Assembly (NCBI GenBank): GCA_024235635.1
Contig: JACKMA010000005.1
Span: 252,118 to 316,117 of the forward strand
Source: Zoogloeaceae bacterium
GTDB taxonomy: Bacteria; Pseudomonadota; Gammaproteobacteria; Burkholderiales; Rhodocyclaceae
Length of the DNA: 64,000 nucleotides
Reading direction: 5' to 3'
Shown piece after piece: positions 25,125 to 32,792 of this stretch. Position numbers and translations under genes: made by a program. The notes under the pieces were generated by a model. The model made no database searches. It was not told where the DNA came from and saw only the letters and a program-made list of their open reading frames with translations. How positions within the stretch are numbered: the stretch's first letter is position 1; each line of letters opens with the position of its first letter.

Positions 25125-27214
25125 ACGACACCCTCGACCTGCGCCAGCTGATGGCGCCGGAAAACCTGCGCCAGCTGGCGGCACCGATGCTGATCATCAT
25201 GGTGCTGTCGATGATGGTGCTGCCGCTGCCGGTGTTCCTGCTCGACCTGTTCTTCACCTTCAACATCGCGATGTCGGTGATGGTGATGCTGGTGGCGATG
25301 TATACCCGCAAGCCGCTCGACTTTTCAGTGTTCCCGACCGTGCTGCTGGTGACCACCTTGCTGCGCCTGTCGTTGAACGTCGCCTCGACGCGGGTCGTGC
25401 TGCTGGAAGGTCACACCGGGCCGGACGCCGCCGGCAAGGTCATCCAGGCGTTCGGACATTTCCTGGTCGGGGGCAATACGGCGGTCGGCATCGTCGTCTT
25501 CGTGATCCTGACGGTAATCAACTTCGTCGTCATCACCAAGGGTGCCGGGCGCATCGCCGAGGTCGGCGCTCGCTTTACGCTGGACGCGATGCCGGGCAAG
25601 CAGATGGCGATCGATGCGGATCTCAACGCCGGTCTGATTGACGATAAGGAGGCCAAGAGGCGCCGCGCTGAAATCGCCTCGGAGTCGGATTTCTACGGTG
25701 CCATGGACGGTGCCTCGAAATTTGTCCGGGGCGATGCGGTGGCGGGCATCCTGATCCTGATCATCAACGTCATCGGCGGCCTCGTGGTCGGCGTTGCCCA
25801 GCACGGCATGGACGTCGGCGAGGCGGGGCAGCGCTACACCCTGCTGACCATCGGCGACGGTCTGGTCGCGCAGATCCCGGCCCTGATCATCTCGGTGGCG
25901 GCCGGTCTGGTGGTATCACGGGTCGGCGACGAAGGCGACATCGGCGGTCAGGTGGCCGGACAGGTGTTCAACAATCCGCAGGTGATCATGCTGACCGCGG
26001 CGATCATCGGCATCCTCGGCCTGATCCCCGGCATGCCCAACCTGGTGTTTCTGCTGCTGGCAACCGGCCTGGGAACGCTGGCCTGGTGGAAGCGTCGGCA
26101 ACTGCGGACGGCGCCGGCGCCGACTGCTGCCGAGCGTGCTGCCGAGACCGTCGCCGAGGTGCCGCCGGAGATGCAGGAGGCGAGCTGGAACGACGTTCAG
26201 CCGGTAGATGTGCTCGGACTCGAGGTCGGCTATCGGCTGATCCCGATGGTGGACAAGGCCCAGGACGGCGAGCTGCTCAAGCGAATCCGTGGCCTGCGCA
26301 AGAAGTTCGCCCAGGAGGTCGGCTTCCTGGCCTCGCCGGTTCACATCCGGGACAACCTCGAACTCAAGCCGAACGCTTACAGGATCACCCTGAAAGGGGT
26401 CGAGATCGGTGCCGGCGAGGCCTTCCCGGGCCAGTTCCTGGCAATCAACCCTGGTCGCGTCGCCGGACCCCTCGGCGGGCGCGAGACGCGCGATCCGGCC
26501 TTCGGTCTGCAGGCCTTCTGGATCGACCCGAACCAGCGGGAACAGGCCCATGCGCTGGGCTACACCGTCGTCGACGCCAGTACCGTGGTGGCCACCCACC
26601 TCAACCAGCTGGTGCTCGACCACGCGGCCGAACTGCTGGGTCGCCAGGAAACCCAGGCCCTGCTCGATCATATCGGACGCGATCAACCGAAGATGGTCGA
26701 GGAACTGGTGCCGAAGCTGCTGCCGCTCGGTACCTTGCAGCGGGTGTTGCAGAACCTGCTGGACGAGGGCATCAACATTCGCGACATGCGTACCGTGATC
26801 GAAGTGCTGGCGGACAATGCCGCCCGTGTCAGCGATGCCAGCGAGCTCACCGCGCTGGTGCGCACCGGCCTCGGTCGCTCGATCATGCAGAGCCTGTTCC
26901 CGGGACAGGCCGAGGTTCAGGTGATGGCCCTCGATCCCCAGCTCGAACGCATCCTGCTGCAGGCCGTCAGCGGTGGCAGCGACGGCAGCGCGATCGAGCC
27001 GGGGCTGGCGGACGGCCTGCTCAGGAAGACCGCGGAGCTGGCACAGCGTCAGGAGGACATGGGCCTGCCGCCGGTGCTGCTGGTGCCGGCCCAACTGCGC
27101 ATGCTGCTGTCGCGCTTCCTGCGGCGGGCGGTGCCCAGCCTCAAGGTCGTGGCCAATTCGGAAGTGCCGGAGAACCGCACGATCCGGGTCACGGGGCTGG
27201 TCGGCGCGAACTGA
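25121..27214 (+). CDS. flhA: flagellar biosynthesis protein FlhA
   Basis: Forms the nonameric export gate and docking ring of the flagellar secretion apparatus. The 697-residue product has eight N-terminal membrane helices (to about residue 320), including LLRLSLNVASTRVVLLEGH and the cytoplasmic FHIPEP loop region with RFTLDAMPGKQMAIDADLNA. The C-terminal domain (about 360-697) has VGFLASPVHIRDNLELKPN and GYTVVDASTVVATHLNQLV. Length and motifs match the family. It ends 26 bases past the stop of the convergent unknown gene. flhF and fleN, which usually follow flhA in polar flagellates, are not here. Confidence 0.96.
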   Translation: MNDTLDLRQLMAPENLRQLAAPMLIIMVLSMMVLPLPVFLLDLFFTFNIAMSVMVMLVAMYTRKPLDFSVFPTVLLVTTLLRLSLNVASTRVVLLEGHTGPDAAGKVIQAFGHFLVGGNTAVGIVVFVILTVINFVVITKGAGRIAEVGARFTLDAMPGKQMAIDADLNAGLIDDKEAKRRRAEIASESDFYGAMDGASKFVRGDAVAGILILIINVIGGLVVGVAQHGMDVGEAGQRYTLLTIGDGLVAQIPALIISVAAGLVVSRVGDEGDIGGQVAGQVFNNPQVIMLTAAIIGILGLIPGMPNLVFLLLATGLGTLAWWKRRQLRTAPAPTAAERAAETVAEVPPEMQEASWNDVQPVDVLGLEVGYRLIPMVDKAQDGELLKRIRGLRKKFAQEVGFLASPVHIRDNLELKPNAYRITLKGVEIGAGEAFPGQFLAINPGRVAGPLGGRETRDPAFGLQAFWIDPNQREQAHALGYTVVDASTVVATHLNQLVLDHAAELLGRQETQALLDHIGRDQPKMVEELVPKLLPLGTLQRVLQNLLDEGINIRDMRTVIEVLADNAARVSDASELTALVRTGLGRSIMQSLFPGQAEVQVMALDPQLERILLQAVSGGSDGSAIEPGLADGLLRKTAELAQRQEDMGLPPVLLVPAQLRMLLSRFLRRAVPSLKVVANSEVPENRTIRVTGLVGAN

Positions 27215-28001
27215 ACGCGTCATCGACGTCTGCGTCGATGGCGCTGTCGCGGAAATCGAAGACCAGGGTCGGTGCGTCGCGGCCTTCGCCCGCTCGCAGC
27301 ACGCGCGCGAGGTCGCCATTGAGCCGCATCTCCACCCGATAGGATGATGGCATGGTGCGCGCCCAGTTCGGCAGCACCTGTGCCAGGTAATCGTACTGGG
27401 CCTGCGGGTCGATGATCAGGCCGAGGGTCTCGAGCAGGCTCAGCTTGGGCCAGCTTTCACCGCCCGGCCGGCCGTAGGTAACCACACTCATGAAGCGGCC
27501 GAGCGCCTCGAAATGGGGGCTTGCTTCGTCGATGCCCTTGCCGTTCGAGTAGACCGCATCCATGAAGATCGTCAGCATCCGATCGTGCGGCGGGCGCCGC
27601 GACCACTGCAGCAGGATTTCGTGCCAGGTGGTTGACAGGCACAACTCGAGATGGCCGCCGATCGACAGGATGCGTCGATCGGGCACCGCGAAGGCCAGTT
27701 CCCCGCCCTCGGAATGCACCCGGTAATCGGCTGCGCAGTCGTCGGTGAAGTAGCTCTCGGGCGGTCCGTCGTCTTGCAACTGGACGACCGGAAGACCCGC
27801 GGCACGGGCATGGGCGATGGCAGCATCGATACCGGGCTTGGTGACCAGCCGCGGGTCGTGTACGCGGCTAGCGTGGGTCACGATCAATGCCTCGGGCACC
27901 TGCAGGCTGACACCGGCCGGCGGTATCGGCTCGGCCGGCGGGCATGCCGCGTCGGCCATGATCGGCAACAGAAGCAGTGGCAGGACCGCCCATCGAGACA
28001 T
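27189..28001 (-). CDS. uncharacterised exported protein
   Basis: Not recognised. The 270-residue product has a signal peptide (MSRWAVLPLLLLPIMADA followed by ACPP). The first mature cysteine lacks a leucine at -3, so it is probably not a lipoprotein. The mature protein has an acidic DDGPPESYFTDDCAADYRV segment, a GGELAFAVPDRRILSIGGHL strand region with HLELCLSTTWHEIL, and a C-terminal RVEMRLNGDLARVLRAGE. Four cysteines could form two disulfides. No enzyme motif is identified. The frame opens at 28019, but the ATG at 28001 sits right before the hydrophobic core. Its 3' end overlaps flhA on the other strand by 26 bases. It follows glnS with a 97-base gap on the same strand. Confidence 0.72.
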   Translation of the reverse strand: MSRWAVLPLLLLPIMADAACPPAEPIPPAGVSLQVPEALIVTHASRVHDPRLVTKPGIDAAIAHARAAGLPVVQLQDDGPPESYFTDDCAADYRVHSEGGELAFAVPDRRILSIGGHLELCLSTTWHEILLQWSRRPPHDRMLTIFMDAVYSNGKGIDEASPHFEALGRFMSVVTYGRPGGESWPKLSLLETLGLIIDPQAQYDYLAQVLPNWARTMPSSYRVEMRLNGDLARVLRAGEGRDAPTLVFDFRDSAIDADVDDAFSSRRPAP

Positions 28002-28098
28002 CGGCAATGCTCGCGACACCGCGAATCGCGGTGCGCGGATTATGCCGGGGCGAAACGGTCGACGCCATGGCCGCTCGGTGGCGGAGGCGTGGATCCGA

Positions 28099-29838
28099 CT
28101 AGCGATTCAGTTTCGCCCAGGAATCCTTCAGCGTGACCGTCCGGTTGAAGACCGGGCCGTCTTCGCGCGAGTCGACCCGGTCGGCGACGAAGTAGCCATG
28201 ACGCTCGAACTGGAACCGGTCCTCGGCATTCGCGTCGCGCAGCGACGGTTCGAGCTGCGCTTCGACGACGACGCGGGACTCGGGATTGAGATCGTCGATG
28301 AAGCTCCGTGCCGATTCCGGCGGATCACCCTCGCGGCGGGCACCGGGTGCCGGTACCGCAAACAGCCGATCGAACAGCCGGACGTCGCAAGGATAGGCAT
28401 CGGCAGCCGAGACCCAGTGCAGATTGCCCTTGACCTTGTAGTTGTCCGCCCCCGGCGTACCTGACTTGGAGTCGGGCAGGTACTCGCAATGGACCGCGAC
28501 GACATTGCCGTCGGCGTCCTTGTCGCAGCCGGTGCACTTGACGACGTAGCCATAGCGAAGGCGCGCCATGTTTCCGGGGTAGAGGCGGTGGTACTTCTTC
28601 GGCGGTTCCTCCATGAAATCCTCGCGCTCGATCCACAACTCGCGTCCCAGCGGCATCGGACGCTTGCCGAGTTCGGGCCGGAGCGGATGGTTCGGGGCGA
28701 GACATTCCTCGGTCTGGCCCACCGGATAGTTGTCGATGATCAGCTTGAGGGGGTCGAGCACGGCGACCCGCCGCTCGGCGGTATCGTTCAGTACGTCGCG
28801 CATGCACTCCTCGAGCACGGAATACTCGATCAGCGAGTCCGCCTTCGACACGCCGATGCGCTCGGCGAACAGGCGGAATCCCTCGGCGGGATATCCCCGC
28901 CGGCGCCCGCCGGCGAGCGTCGGCAAACGGGGGTCGTCCCAGCCGCTGACGTGCCCTTCATCGACGAGCTGGATCAGCTTGCGCTTGGACAGCACGACGT
29001 AGCTCAGATTCAGGCGGGAAAACTCGATCTGCTGCGGCGGCGGGTTGGGGAAGAAACCGCCGGCATAGAGCTGCTCCAGCAGCCAGTCGTAGAACGGGCG
29101 CTGATCTTCGAATTCGAGTGTGCAGAACGAGTGGGTGATGTTCTCGAGGGCGTCTTCGATCGGGTGGGCGTAGGTGTACATCGGATAGATGCACCAGTCG
29201 TCGCCGGTCCGGTGGTGGTGTGCATGGCGGATGCGGTAGATCGCCGGGTCGCGCAGGTTGATGTTGGGCGACGCCATGTCGATCCGTGCCCGCAGAACAT
29301 GGCTGCCGTCGGGAAATTCGCCGGCACGCATCCGCCTGAAGATGTCGAGATTCTCGTCGACGCTGCGATTCCGATACGGGCTGTCCTTGCCGGGCTCGGT
29401 CAGGGTGCCGCGATAGGCCCGCATCTCGTCGGCCGACAGCGAATCGACATAGGCCTTGCCGCTGCCGATCAGGTACTCGGCGAACTCGTACATCCGCGCG
29501 AAATAGTCGGACGCGAAGAACTGATTGTCGCCCCAGTCGAATCCCAGCCACCTGACCGCGTCGATGATCGCGTCGACGTACTCCTGCTCTTCCTTGGTCG
29601 GGTTGGTGTCGTCGAAGCGAAGGTGGCAGGCCCCGCCGAACTCTTCGGCCAGACCGAAATTGAGGCAGATCGACTTGGCGTGGCCGAAGTGCAGATACCC
29701 GTTGGGTTCCGGCGGGAATCGAGTGCGCACCGGCTGGACGTCGGCGCGCGGCCGGTAGCGCCCGCTGTCGAGGTCGGCTTCGATCGCGGTACGCAGGAAA
29801 TTCGAGGCTGCGGCGGGTTCTTTGGGCGAAAGGGTCAC
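28099..29838 (-). CDS. glnS: glutaminyl-tRNA synthetase, probable GTG start
   Basis: Charges tRNA-Gln. The 579-residue product is class I. It starts VTLSPKEPAAASNFLRTAI, then TRFPPEPNGYLHFGHAKS with the HIGH-type motif HFGH at residues 50-53. RFDDTNPTKEEQEYVDAI, DWCIYPMYTYAHPIEDALE, the KMSKS-type VLSKRKL, and the two C-terminal beta-barrels of GlnRS follow. A glutamine-specific enzyme is supported by the HFGH context and the VLSKRKL loop. The start is GTG at 29838. The frame continues to 29934, but the upstream codons lack similarity and the N-terminus then fits E. coli GlnS length. Presence of GlnRS indicates direct Gln-tRNA charging. Confidence 0.93.
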   Translation of the reverse strand: MTLSPKEPAAASNFLRTAIEADLDSGRYRPRADVQPVRTRFPPEPNGYLHFGHAKSICLNFGLAEEFGGACHLRFDDTNPTKEEQEYVDAIIDAVRWLGFDWGDNQFFASDYFARMYEFAEYLIGSGKAYVDSLSADEMRAYRGTLTEPGKDSPYRNRSVDENLDIFRRMRAGEFPDGSHVLRARIDMASPNINLRDPAIYRIRHAHHHRTGDDWCIYPMYTYAHPIEDALENITHSFCTLEFEDQRPFYDWLLEQLYAGGFFPNPPPQQIEFSRLNLSYVVLSKRKLIQLVDEGHVSGWDDPRLPTLAGGRRRGYPAEGFRLFAERIGVSKADSLIEYSVLEECMRDVLNDTAERRVAVLDPLKLIIDNYPVGQTEECLAPNHPLRPELGKRPMPLGRELWIEREDFMEEPPKKYHRLYPGNMARLRYGYVVKCTGCDKDADGNVVAVHCEYLPDSKSGTPGADNYKVKGNLHWVSAADAYPCDVRLFDRLFAVPAPGARREGDPPESARSFIDDLNPESRVVVEAQLEPSLRDANAEDRFQFERHGYFVADRVDSREDGPVFNRTVTLKDSWAKLNR

Positions 29839-30139
29839 GATGCTCGCTTGCTCCGGCGGCTGCTGCTGAGCCAAAAGCGAAAATTCTAACGCGTCAGTCG
29901 ATCGCCTGCGCCATCTGCACCCGTCGCGTCGCATGCTGCGCTTGCGTCGGTGCTCGATTCGGCTTCGTGTCGCTTCGTGACACCAGTCGCGCGAAGGCGC
30001 TCGGCTGCCTCAAGAAGGACGCTGTCCTGCCGTTCATCAGACGCTGGAACGGTCGCCCGGGACCGCGCGCCGGGGGCGGTCATCGACGGCACCTGGCGGG
30101 CGGGTCGCCGACCAAGACGAAATGCAATACGGACACCTT
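29839..30139. other. intergenic region between divergent glnS and TonB receptor gene
   Basis: About 300 bases without a convincing gene. Both neighbours read outward, so promoters for glnS and for the receptor operon should lie here. I see no clear -35/-10 pair, riboswitch or repeat. Short open frames on both strands show no family similarity. Confidence 0.6.
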
Positions 30140-32179
30140 ATGAACATGAGATTGCTCCCGAACCTGATGTTGGCCTTGCTTGTCGGTCCGGCACTGGCGG
30201 ACGGAGATCTGACCAGCATGAGCCTCGAGGATCTGTCGCGGATGGAGGTCACGACGGTGTCGCGGAAGGTTCAGCGTCTGGCGGATACCTCGGCCGCGGT
30301 GTCCGTGGTCACCGCCGAAGACATCGCCCGGATGGGCGCACGCTCGATTCCTGAGGCGTTGCGGCACGTGCCCGGCGTGTATGCTGCCCAGATCGCACCC
30401 GGTCAGTGGGCCTTGAGCATTCGCGGCTTCAACGGCCGCTTCTCCAACAAGCTGCTGGTGCAGATCGACGGCCGGACGATCTACACGCCATTCTTCGCCG
30501 GCGTCTTCTGGGAAGCCCAGCAGCTGATGATGGAAGACATCGAACGGATCGAGGTGGTCCGTGGTCCTGGCGCCTCGTTGTGGGGTGCGAATGCAGTCAA
30601 TGGCGTCGTCAATATCGTGACGCGGCGCGCGTCGGCGACCGTCGGCACCCTGGCCTGGCTCGAAGCCGACGACGACGGCCGTGTGCAGGCAGGGGCACGC
30701 TATGGCTTCGCCGACGATCGAGATTTCGCCGCGCGCGTCTACGCACGATCGATCGGCCTCGGCGAGTTCGACGACCAGGCTGGCGACGGCCTGGGCAATG
30801 CCCAGCACGGCTGGCAGGCGGGTTTCCGCGCCGATCTCGGTACCGGCGCCAATGCCGGCTGGAGTCTGCAGGGCGGGAGCTATATTCTGCGAGCCCCCGA
30901 GCAGCTCGAATTCCCGGGTGTTGCGCTCGGATTCGGCGTCGACGCCGCTCTCGGCTTCGAATACAAGGGCGGTCACCTGATGCTGACCGGCCACTGGCCG
31001 ACGGACGCCGGAGAAGCCGAGCTGCGCACTTACATCGACCACTTCGAAGTCGGGGTGGCCGGGGCCGCCGGTGGTGACATCGATACCGTTGACGCCGACT
31101 TCCAGCACCGGCTCGATCCGCTCGGTCGACACGAGGTCATCTGGGGACTCGGTGCCCGCTACACGGCGTTCGAATTCGACCCGGCCGCGCCGGTGCTGAC
31201 CTTCACGCGGGACGACGGACGCGAACACATCATCAGCGCGTTCTTCCAGGACGAGATCAGCCTGCAGCCCAGGCGCTGGAAGCTGACGTTGGGAACGCGC
31301 GTCGAAAACAACTCGCTTTCCGGCGGGACGGAGTGGCAGCCGAACATCCGGCTGCTATGGACGCCGAGCGATCGGGACAGCATCTGGGCGCATGTTTCCA
31401 AGGCTTCGCGCACGCCGTCGCTGGGTGAGCAGTACGCGAAGATCGTCGCCGGGCTGGCGCCGCTGCCGCAGCAGCCGCCGCAATGTGTGCAGTTCCAACT
31501 GACCTGTTCCAGCGTGATCATCTCGCGTACTGCGCCCGACCGCGATCTCGAGGCCGAGCATCTCACCGCCTTCGAGATCGGATACAGGCGCCAGATCGGT
31601 GCCGGCAGCGTCGAGGCCGTGGCCTACCGCCATCAGTTCAAGGATCTGTTCGCCAACACGCTGGGCGCCAGTGCGGTTCCCGGCTCGCTGCCGTTCCCGA
31701 TCGTCGCCGATCAGTACATTGATCGTCGCAATGGCGGCAAGGCGCACGTGGTCGGCGTCGAGACCAGCTTCGAAATGCCGATCGGTCCGGCGGTGCGGCT
31801 TTTCGGCTCGTACACCGTTCAGAACCTCGATGAATCGGCCGCCGATACCGCCCTGCAATCGACCAGCGGCTACGAGGAGGTGCTGCCGCACCAGATGGCA
31901 AGTCTGCGCGCCTCGTTCGATATCGCGGAGTCCCACGAACTCGACCTGATGTGGCGCCATGTCGGGGCGCTCGGCGTCTCGCGCTTCGGTACGACGATTC
32001 CGGCCTACCAGGCGAGCGATCTGAACTACCGTTGGCGCGTCACGCACGACTTCGAGTTGGCGCTGTACATACAGAACGTGCTCGATCAAGGCCACGCGGA
32101 GTTCGCGCCCGACTTTTTCCCGGCTCCGCTCGGCTACGCGCCACGGCGGGCATTCCTCAAGGGCATCGCGAGATTCTAG
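30140..32179 (+). CDS. TonB-dependent outer-membrane receptor of the YfiR-associated signalling type
   Basis: A 679-residue outer-membrane beta-barrel with an N-terminal plug. The signal peptide is MNMRLLPNLMLALLVGPALA. A putative TonB box/linker reads SLEDLSRMEVTTVSRK, the plug has SVVTAEDIARMGARSIPEAL, VDGR-like VQIDGRTIYTP, IEVVRGPGASLWGANAVNGV and VNIVTRR, and 22-stranded barrel repeats follow. The protein ends IARF, the terminal aromatic that BAM needs. The start could also be 30122. The N-terminus has no extended FecA-type signalling domain, so signalling would go through the downstream YfiR-like protein and kinase rather than through a FecR anti-sigma. The ligand is unknown. It is the first gene of a four-gene operon ending at 37707. 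Confidence 0.9.
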   Translation: MNMRLLPNLMLALLVGPALADGDLTSMSLEDLSRMEVTTVSRKVQRLADTSAAVSVVTAEDIARMGARSIPEALRHVPGVYAAQIAPGQWALSIRGFNGRFSNKLLVQIDGRTIYTPFFAGVFWEAQQLMMEDIERIEVVRGPGASLWGANAVNGVVNIVTRRASATVGTLAWLEADDDGRVQAGARYGFADDRDFAARVYARSIGLGEFDDQAGDGLGNAQHGWQAGFRADLGTGANAGWSLQGGSYILRAPEQLEFPGVALGFGVDAALGFEYKGGHLMLTGHWPTDAGEAELRTYIDHFEVGVAGAAGGDIDTVDADFQHRLDPLGRHEVIWGLGARYTAFEFDPAAPVLTFTRDDGREHIISAFFQDEISLQPRRWKLTLGTRVENNSLSGGTEWQPNIRLLWTPSDRDSIWAHVSKASRTPSLGEQYAKIVAGLAPLPQQPPQCVQFQLTCSSVIISRTAPDRDLEAEHLTAFEIGYRRQIGAGSVEAVAYRHQFKDLFANTLGASAVPGSLPFPIVADQYIDRRNGGKAHVVGVETSFEMPIGPAVRLFGSYTVQNLDESAADTALQSTSGYEEVLPHQMASLRASFDIAESHELDLMWRHVGALGVSRFGTTIPAYQASDLNYRWRVTHDFELALYIQNVLDQGHAEFAPDFFPAPLGYAPRRAFLKGIARF

Positions 32180-32246
32180 GACATGGCTGCGTCGATGCTT
32201 GCGACCTCCCTGCCGACCGGCAACCCGACCTGAGCGCCGAATCGCA

Positions 32247-32792
32247 ATGAAGCGCCGACTGGTCGCGTTTCTCTCGAGTCTGATCCTCGCGCTGGCGACA
32301 GGTCAGCCTGCCCGTGCCGAATTGACGGAGTACCAGCTGAAGGCGGTGTTCCTGCTCAATTTTGCCCGCTATGTCGAATGGCCTCAGGACAAGTTGCCCG
32401 ACGGCGCAGCGATCGAACTATGCGTGCTCGGCCGCGACCCCTTTGGCGGGGCGCTGGCCGCGATCGACGGCAAGCAGGCGCAAGGCCATGTCGTTCGCGT
32501 CAGATTGCTGCCCTTGCCCGAGCAGGCCGAAGCCTGTCATCTTGTCTTTCTCGCCGGCTCCGAGGAGCGGAGAATGGGGGCCGCGCTGCGTGCCCTGGGC
32601 GAACTCCCGGTGCTCACGGTCAGCGACATCGACGGCTTTGCCGAGGCCGGCGGTGGCATCGGATTCGCGATGGTCGACGATCGGGTACGCTTCGACGTCA
32701 ATGCGCGGGCGCTGGATGAGTCCGGCCTGAAGGCGAGTGCACAGCTGATGAAGATTGCGCGCACGGTGATCGGGCTCGGAGGGGCACGGTGA
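32247..32792 (+). CDS. YfiR family periplasmic protein
   Basis: A 181-residue exported protein of the YfiR (DUF4154) family. The signal peptide is MKRRLVAFLSSLILALATGQ to about ARA-E. The family core LTEYQLKAVFLLNFARYVEW opens the mature chain. LCVLGRDPFGGAL, VRLLPLPEQAEACHLVFLAG, VLTVSDIDGFAEAGGGIGF and a C-terminal ASAQLMKIARTVIG complete it. Two or three cysteines (positions within LCVLG and EACHL) resemble those that form YfiR disulfides. In Pseudomonas, YfiR represses the diguanylate cyclase YfiN by binding its periplasmic domain. Here the next gene encodes a CHASE8-sensor kinase, the likely partner. It starts 67 bases after the receptor gene. Its TGA overlaps the kinase ATG by one base. 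Confidence 0.88.
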   Translation: MKRRLVAFLSSLILALATGQPARAELTEYQLKAVFLLNFARYVEWPQDKLPDGAAIELCVLGRDPFGGALAAIDGKQAQGHVVRVRLLPLPEQAEACHLVFLAGSEERRMGAALRALGELPVLTVSDIDGFAEAGGGIGFAMVDDRVRFDVNARALDESGLKASAQLMKIARTVIGLGGAR

